In this document: one piece after another, positions 60,569 through 64,000 of the stretch
How positions within the stretch are numbered: the first letter of the stretch is position 1
Layout of the letters: each line of letters starts with the position of its first letter
Position numbers and translations under genes: made by a program
Source: Leisingera caerulea DSM 24564
Lineage (GTDB): Bacteria > Pseudomonadota > Alphaproteobacteria > Rhodobacterales > Rhodobacteraceae
Assembly: GCF_000473325.1 (NCBI RefSeq)
Contig: NZ_KI421514.1
Coordinates: forward strand, 4,340-68,339
Length of the DNA stretch: 64,000 nt
Direction: 5' to 3'
Notes under the pieces: model-generated
What the model was told of the DNA's origin: nothing
The model's input: only the letters and a program-made list of their open reading frames with translations
Database searches by the model: none

Positions 60569-62740
60569 ATGTCACTACGCTCGCAAATTCTGGCGCTGAT
60601 CATAATCCCGCTTCTTGCATTGGCCGGTGTTGGCGGCCTCAAGGCGCTGTCGGATTGGAACCGCTTTCAGGACGCGCAACTGACTGAGGCTGAGACACGG
60701 GAATCCGTGGCTTTGATGAAAGTCATTCACGATCTGCAGGTCGAACGCGGCCTGTCTGCCGTCTTTTTGTCCTCCGGCGGCACCGGGGCCTCCCGCGCTC
60801 TGAAGGAGGCCCGGGCCAAATCCGACAACGCCATCCAGCAGGTGCCAGCGGGCGCTGCCGCCGCTTTGAAACATCTGGACGGGCTGGCCGCCCTGCGTGA
60901 CGCCGTGACCGGCCGCCAGCTCCAACCGGGCCAGATGGGCGCGCGCTACTCGGAAACTATTGCCAATCTCCTGCGCGGCGTCAGCATCCGGCTGCTGCAC
61001 CCCAAGAATGCCGAACTGGCGCAGCTTGGGACCGGGCTGGTGAGCCTCGCCTATGCCAAGGAAGCCGCAGGCCAGCAGCGCGCTGCCGGGGCCTCCGGTT
61101 TCGGACAGGGCAGTTTTTCTCTGGAAACCTACCGCTGGTTCATCCGCACAGGCGCGGTTGAGGGCCAGCTTCTGGACATCGCCGCGCTGGCCTTCGGCCA
61201 AAGCCTTCCGGCGCTGGAGCTGCGCGCAGGCCTGGCCCCCAGCGGGCTGCCCGGCATCCGCGAGCAGGTTCTGACCGCAGGCCCCGGCGCCCCGGCCCCG
61301 GAGGTTGCCGTCACAGACTGGTTTGAGCGGGCCACGCGCTGGGTCAGTTCCCTGCGGACGGCAGAAACCACCGTCACCGGCGCGATGATGGCCCGCGCGC
61401 AGCAGGAGGCGTCGCAGGCCCGCCGGGCGCTGATCGGGACCGTGGCAGCGGTGGCGCTTGCCCTGATCCTCAGCGCTTTGACCGGGCTGCGCCTGATCCT
61501 CTCCTTCACCCGGCAGTTCGGCAGCCTGCAGGCGGACCTGGACCGGCTGGCGCGTAAGGAGTTCGACTTTGAACCGGCCCATCTGAACGACCGGACCGAA
61601 GCCGGCGGCCTGAGCCGTGCGATGGAAAAAACCCGTGCCGCCCTGGCCGAGGCCGAGGACCGGCTCGCCTCCATCGAGGCCAGCCGCATCGCCGACCGCG
61701 GCGCGGTTGTGGGCAAGCTGGATGACCATCTCGCCCGCCTGTCCAACCGCGATCTGGACTGCACCATCGAGGAGGCCTTCCCGGAAGAGTACGAAGAGCT
61801 GAGGCAAAGCTTCAACTCCACCGTTGCCACGCTGAAGGAAACCATCCAACAGGTGATCGCGGCAACCGGCAGCATCCACAATGGCGCGACCGAAATCAGC
61901 ACCGCCTCGGACGATCTGTCCAACCGCACCGAAAGCCAGGCTGCCACGCTGGAACAGACCGCCGCAGCCCTGGAACAGCTGACGGCTTCGGTGAAATCTT
62001 CCGCCGATGGTGCGCGCAACGTCGAAGTGACAATGCAGGAAGCACGCCAGGAAGCCGAAGATAGCGGCCAGGTGGTGCAGCGCGCGGTTTCGGCGATGAC
62101 TGAGATCGAGCAATCCTCGCTCAGGATCGCACAGATCATCTCGGTGATCGACGACATCGCCTTTCAGACCAATCTGCTGGCGCTGAACGCCGGGGTCGAG
62201 GCCGCGCGGGCGGGTGAGGCCGGCAAGGGCTTTGCCGTTGTCGCCTCAGAGGTGCGGGCGCTGGCACAACGGTCTGCCGATGCTGCCACCGAGATCAAAA
62301 CCCTGATCGGCGACAGCTCCAAGCATGTAAAACAGGGCGTCGACCTGGTCGGTGAAACCGGGGACGCGCTGACCAGCATCGTCAGCCGGGTCAACACCAT
62401 CTCGGAACTTGTCACCAACATCGCGGAGGGCGCCGCCGAACAGTCCACCGGCCTCAGCGAGATCAATACCGGTGTCAGCCAGCTGGATCAGGTCACCCAG
62501 CAGAACGCGGCCATGGTCGAGGAAGCCACCGCCGCAGGCCACATGCTGCACACGGATGCAAGTAAGCTGGCAGAGCTGATGGGGCAGTTCAAACTCAATG
62601 GCGCGGCAGGCGCCGTCATCCGCAAGGCTCCCACCGCCGAAGCACCTGCCGCCCCCAGCGCACATGGCGGGGAGCTCGAATTCGGCTCCGCAGTGCCGAT
62701 GCCGGCCAAAGCAGCAAATGCCGCCTGGAGCGATTTCTGA
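60569..62740 (+). CDS. Methyl-accepting chemotaxis protein with NIT-type sensor
   Basis: A 723-residue chemoreceptor. One helix (about 7-24, LALIIIPLLALAGVGGL), a periplasmic domain with the nitrate/nitrite-sensing start LMKVIHDLQVERGLSAVFLSSGG, and a second helix (about 290-312, LIGTVAAVALALILSALTGLRLIL) before the HAMP-like region. The signalling tip [37 protein letters not shown] is almost the same as in the globin-coupled receptor. It should respond to nitrate/nitrite or a related ligand. I start at MSLRSQ with AAAGAGAAG upstream. No CheR-binding pentapeptide. Confidence 0.9.
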   Translation: MSLRSQILALIIIPLLALAGVGGLKALSDWNRFQDAQLTEAETRESVALMKVIHDLQVERGLSAVFLSSGGTGASRALKEARAKSDNAIQQVPAGAAAALKHLDGLAALRDAVTGRQLQPGQMGARYSETIANLLRGVSIRLLHPKNAELAQLGTGLVSLAYAKEAAGQQRAAGASGFGQGSFSLETYRWFIRTGAVEGQLLDIAALAFGQSLPALELRAGLAPSGLPGIREQVLTAGPGAPAPEVAVTDWFERATRWVSSLRTAETTVTGAMMARAQQEASQARRALIGTVAAVALALILSALTGLRLILSFTRQFGSLQADLDRLARKEFDFEPAHLNDRTEAGGLSRAMEKTRAALAEAEDRLASIEASRIADRGAVVGKLDDHLARLSNRDLDCTIEEAFPEEYEELRQSFNSTVATLKETIQQVIAATGSIHNGATEISTASDDLSNRTESQAATLEQTAAALEQLTASVKSSADGARNVEVTMQEARQEAEDSGQVVQRAVSAMTEIEQSSLRIAQIISVIDDIAFQTNLLALNAGVEAARAGEAGKGFAVVASEVRALAQRSADAATEIKTLIGDSSKHVKQGVDLVGETGDALTSIVSRVNTISELVTNIAEGAAEQSTGLSEINTGVSQLDQVTQQNAAMVEEATAAGHMLHTDASKLAELMGQFKLNGAAGAVIRKAPTAEAPAAPSAHGGELEFGSAVPMPAKAANAAWSDF

Positions 62741-62763
62741 AACCAAGCTGCAAAACACACACG

Positions 62764-62788
62764 AAGGCCGGTCCAAGGACCGGCCTTT
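62764..62788 (+). terminator. Terminator after the chemoreceptor
   Basis: AAGGCCGGTCC and GGACCGGCCTT form an 11-bp perfect inverted repeat with an AA centre, followed by T and CTCGTT. It may serve both this gene and the convergent ABC gene. Confidence 0.9.
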
Positions 62789-62821
62789 CTCGTTGACTGC
62801 TCAAACGCGCTATGCCCGTGC

Positions 62822-64000
62822 TCAGGCCGCGTCCTGATCCGCCTGCTGGCGCTGCCACAGCCGGGCATAGCGGCCGTCTTTGGCCAGCAGTTCCTCATGG
62901 GTGCCGGTCTCGGCAATCTCGCCCTTCTCCAGAACCACGATCCTGTCGGCCTCGGCAATGGTCGACAGCCGGTGGGCAATCGTCAGCACCGTGCGCCCCT
63001 GCCCGGCGCGCGCCAGCGCCTCTTTGATCTCCTGCTCAGTGTCGGTATCCAGCGCGGAAGTCGCCTCATCCAGCAGCAGCACCGGCGGGTTTTTCAGAAG
63101 CGTCCGGGCAATCCCCACGCGCTGCTTTTCACCGCCCGACAGTTTCAGCCCGCGCTCACCCACTTGGGTGTCGTACCCTTCTGGCAGCGCCGTGATAAAG
63201 TCATGAATCTGCGCATCGCGGGCCGCCTGCTCCACCTCCTCCTGGGTGGCCCCGTCGCGGCCATAGGCAATGTTGTAGCGGATCGTGTCATTGAACAGCA
63301 CGGTGTCCTGCGGCACCACGCCGATCGCCTGATGCAGGCTCTTCTGGGTCACGTCGCGCACATCCTGCCCGTCGATCTTGAGCGCCCCGCCGGTCACGTC
63401 ATAGAACCGGAACAGCAGCCGCCCGATGGTTGATTTGCCCGACCCGGTGGAGCCGACAATGGCCACGGTCTGGCCCGGCTCCGCCTGCAGCGAGATCCCT
63501 TTCAGGATTTCCCGCCCGGCATCATAGGAAAACCGCACGTCTTCCAGCGTGATCCGCCCGCCATTGACCTTCAGCTCGCCGGCTCCGGGCCGGTCGCTTA
63601 CATCGGCGGGCTGTTCCAGCAGGTCGAACATCTCGCCCATGTCCACCAGGCTCTGGCGGATTTCGCGATAGACAGTGCCCAGGAAATTCAGCGGCACGGT
63701 GATCTGGATCATATAGGCGTTGACCATGACAAAATCGCCGACCGTCAGCCTGCCCTGTTCCACCCCGATGGCCGCCATCACCATAACGCCAATGAGGCCC
63801 GCAGTGATGATCACACTTTGTCCGAAGTTCAGCGCTGCCAAAGAGTAGGCCGTTTTCAAGGCCGCCTGCGCATAGCCCCGCATCGCCCCGTCATACCGGG
63901 CCGCCTCGCGCTCTTCAGCGACGAAATACTTCACCGTTTCGAAATTCAGCAGGCTGTCGATCGCCTTTTGATTTGCATCGGTGTCCTGCTTGTTCATCTC
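62822..64000 (-). CDS. Atm1-type ABC exporter, C-terminal part
   Basis: The last 392 or so codons of a half-size ABC exporter; the 5' end lies beyond the right edge. The segment NKQDTDANQKAIDSLLNFETVKYFVAEEREAARYDG is highly specific to the Atm1/HMT1 heavy-metal or iron-sulfur precursor exporter group. The ATPase domain has Walker A GSTGSGKSTIG, signature LSGGEKQRVGIARTLL, Walker B VLLLDEATSALD and H-loop IAHRLST. It probably exports a glutathione-linked compound. Confidence 0.93.
   Translation of the reverse strand, partial: EMNKQDTDANQKAIDSLLNFETVKYFVAEEREAARYDGAMRGYAQAALKTAYSLAALNFGQSVIITAGLIGVMVMAAIGVEQGRLTVGDFVMVNAYMIQITVPLNFLGTVYREIRQSLVDMGEMFDLLEQPADVSDRPGAGELKVNGGRITLEDVRFSYDAGREILKGISLQAEPGQTVAIVGSTGSGKSTIGRLLFRFYDVTGGALKIDGQDVRDVTQKSLHQAIGVVPQDTVLFNDTIRYNIAYGRDGATQEEVEQAARDAQIHDFITALPEGYDTQVGERGLKLSGGEKQRVGIARTLLKNPPVLLLDEATSALDTDTEQEIKEALARAGQGRTVLTIAHRLSTIAEADRIVVLEKGEIAETGTHEELLAKDGRYARLWQRQQADQDAA

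Overview
The window looks like the chromosome of a marine alphaproteobacterium of the Roseobacter group (Rhodobacteraceae; the Leisingera, Phaeobacter and Ruegeria relatives are my best guess). The grounds are the high G+C content, a DMSP lyase DddP whose metal ligands match the published numbering, a DUF6455 protein, a Hint-domain protein, the linked yajC-secD-secF and ccmABCDG genes, and a fused hydrolase-OsmC protein. The genus is inferred from gene content, not from a database search.

Positions 1 to about 15,860 are the integrase-proximal part of a lambda-like prophage; its left end (rest of the capsid gene, tail, lysis) lies outside the window. Reading leftward are the head and packaging genes (major capsid start, decoration protein D, S49 protease with a nested scaffold start, portal, gpW, both terminase subunits), then early genes (two unknowns, a DUF1376-like replication protein beside a dense dyad cluster, small proteins, a DNA methyltransferase) and a Cro-like HTH protein. 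Reading rightward are a repressor-like HTH protein, a complete LuxR receptor and LuxI acyl-homoserine-lactone synthase, five small unknown genes, an excisionase-like protein and a tyrosine integrase. The prophage abuts the 3' end of an intact tRNA-Leu(UAG).

The most notable feature is the lysogeny module at 10.6-13.0 kb. A family of operator-like 16-bp palindromes (type TCACCTTTTGAGGTGA) forms three arrays, mostly at 20-24 bp spacing. They lie in the divergent repressor/Cro promoter region, over the luxR promoter, and over a promoter after luxI. The two HTH proteins share the recognition-helix stretch PNTLGKF. The simplest reading is that one phage switch controls the early genes, its own repressor, an acyl-HSL quorum-sensing circuit and the integration operon together. 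That would be a phage that makes and senses its own signal, an AHL analogue of arbitrium; this is inference from sequence.

From 16 kb onward is chromosome: a Hint protein, the NAD(P)HX repair enzyme nnr (mosaic, with an in-frame palindromic repeat), glnB-glnA, a globin-coupled chemoreceptor, an Hsp70-like protein, a lytic transglycosylase, a haem-dependent N-demethylase homologue divergent from dddP, a Nudix hydrolase, a hydrolase-OsmC fusion, purB, a divergent fliG, a lipid acyltransferase and acnA. A small cluster of two ABM monooxygenases flanking a DOPA-dioxygenase-like gene follows. Next comes a leftward run yajC-secD-secF-TSUP-Mth938-ccmABCDG (protein export plus haem delivery for cytochrome c), then serS, a helix-hairpin-helix protein with a Lys/Ala tail, a desaturase, the yfgM-like/bamB-like/der cluster, an RND efflux pair behind a palindrome, a nitrate/nitrite-sensor-type chemoreceptor and the 3' part of an Atm1-type ABC exporter. 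Strong intrinsic terminators follow glnA, purB, acnA, serS, the RND permease and the last chemoreceptor.
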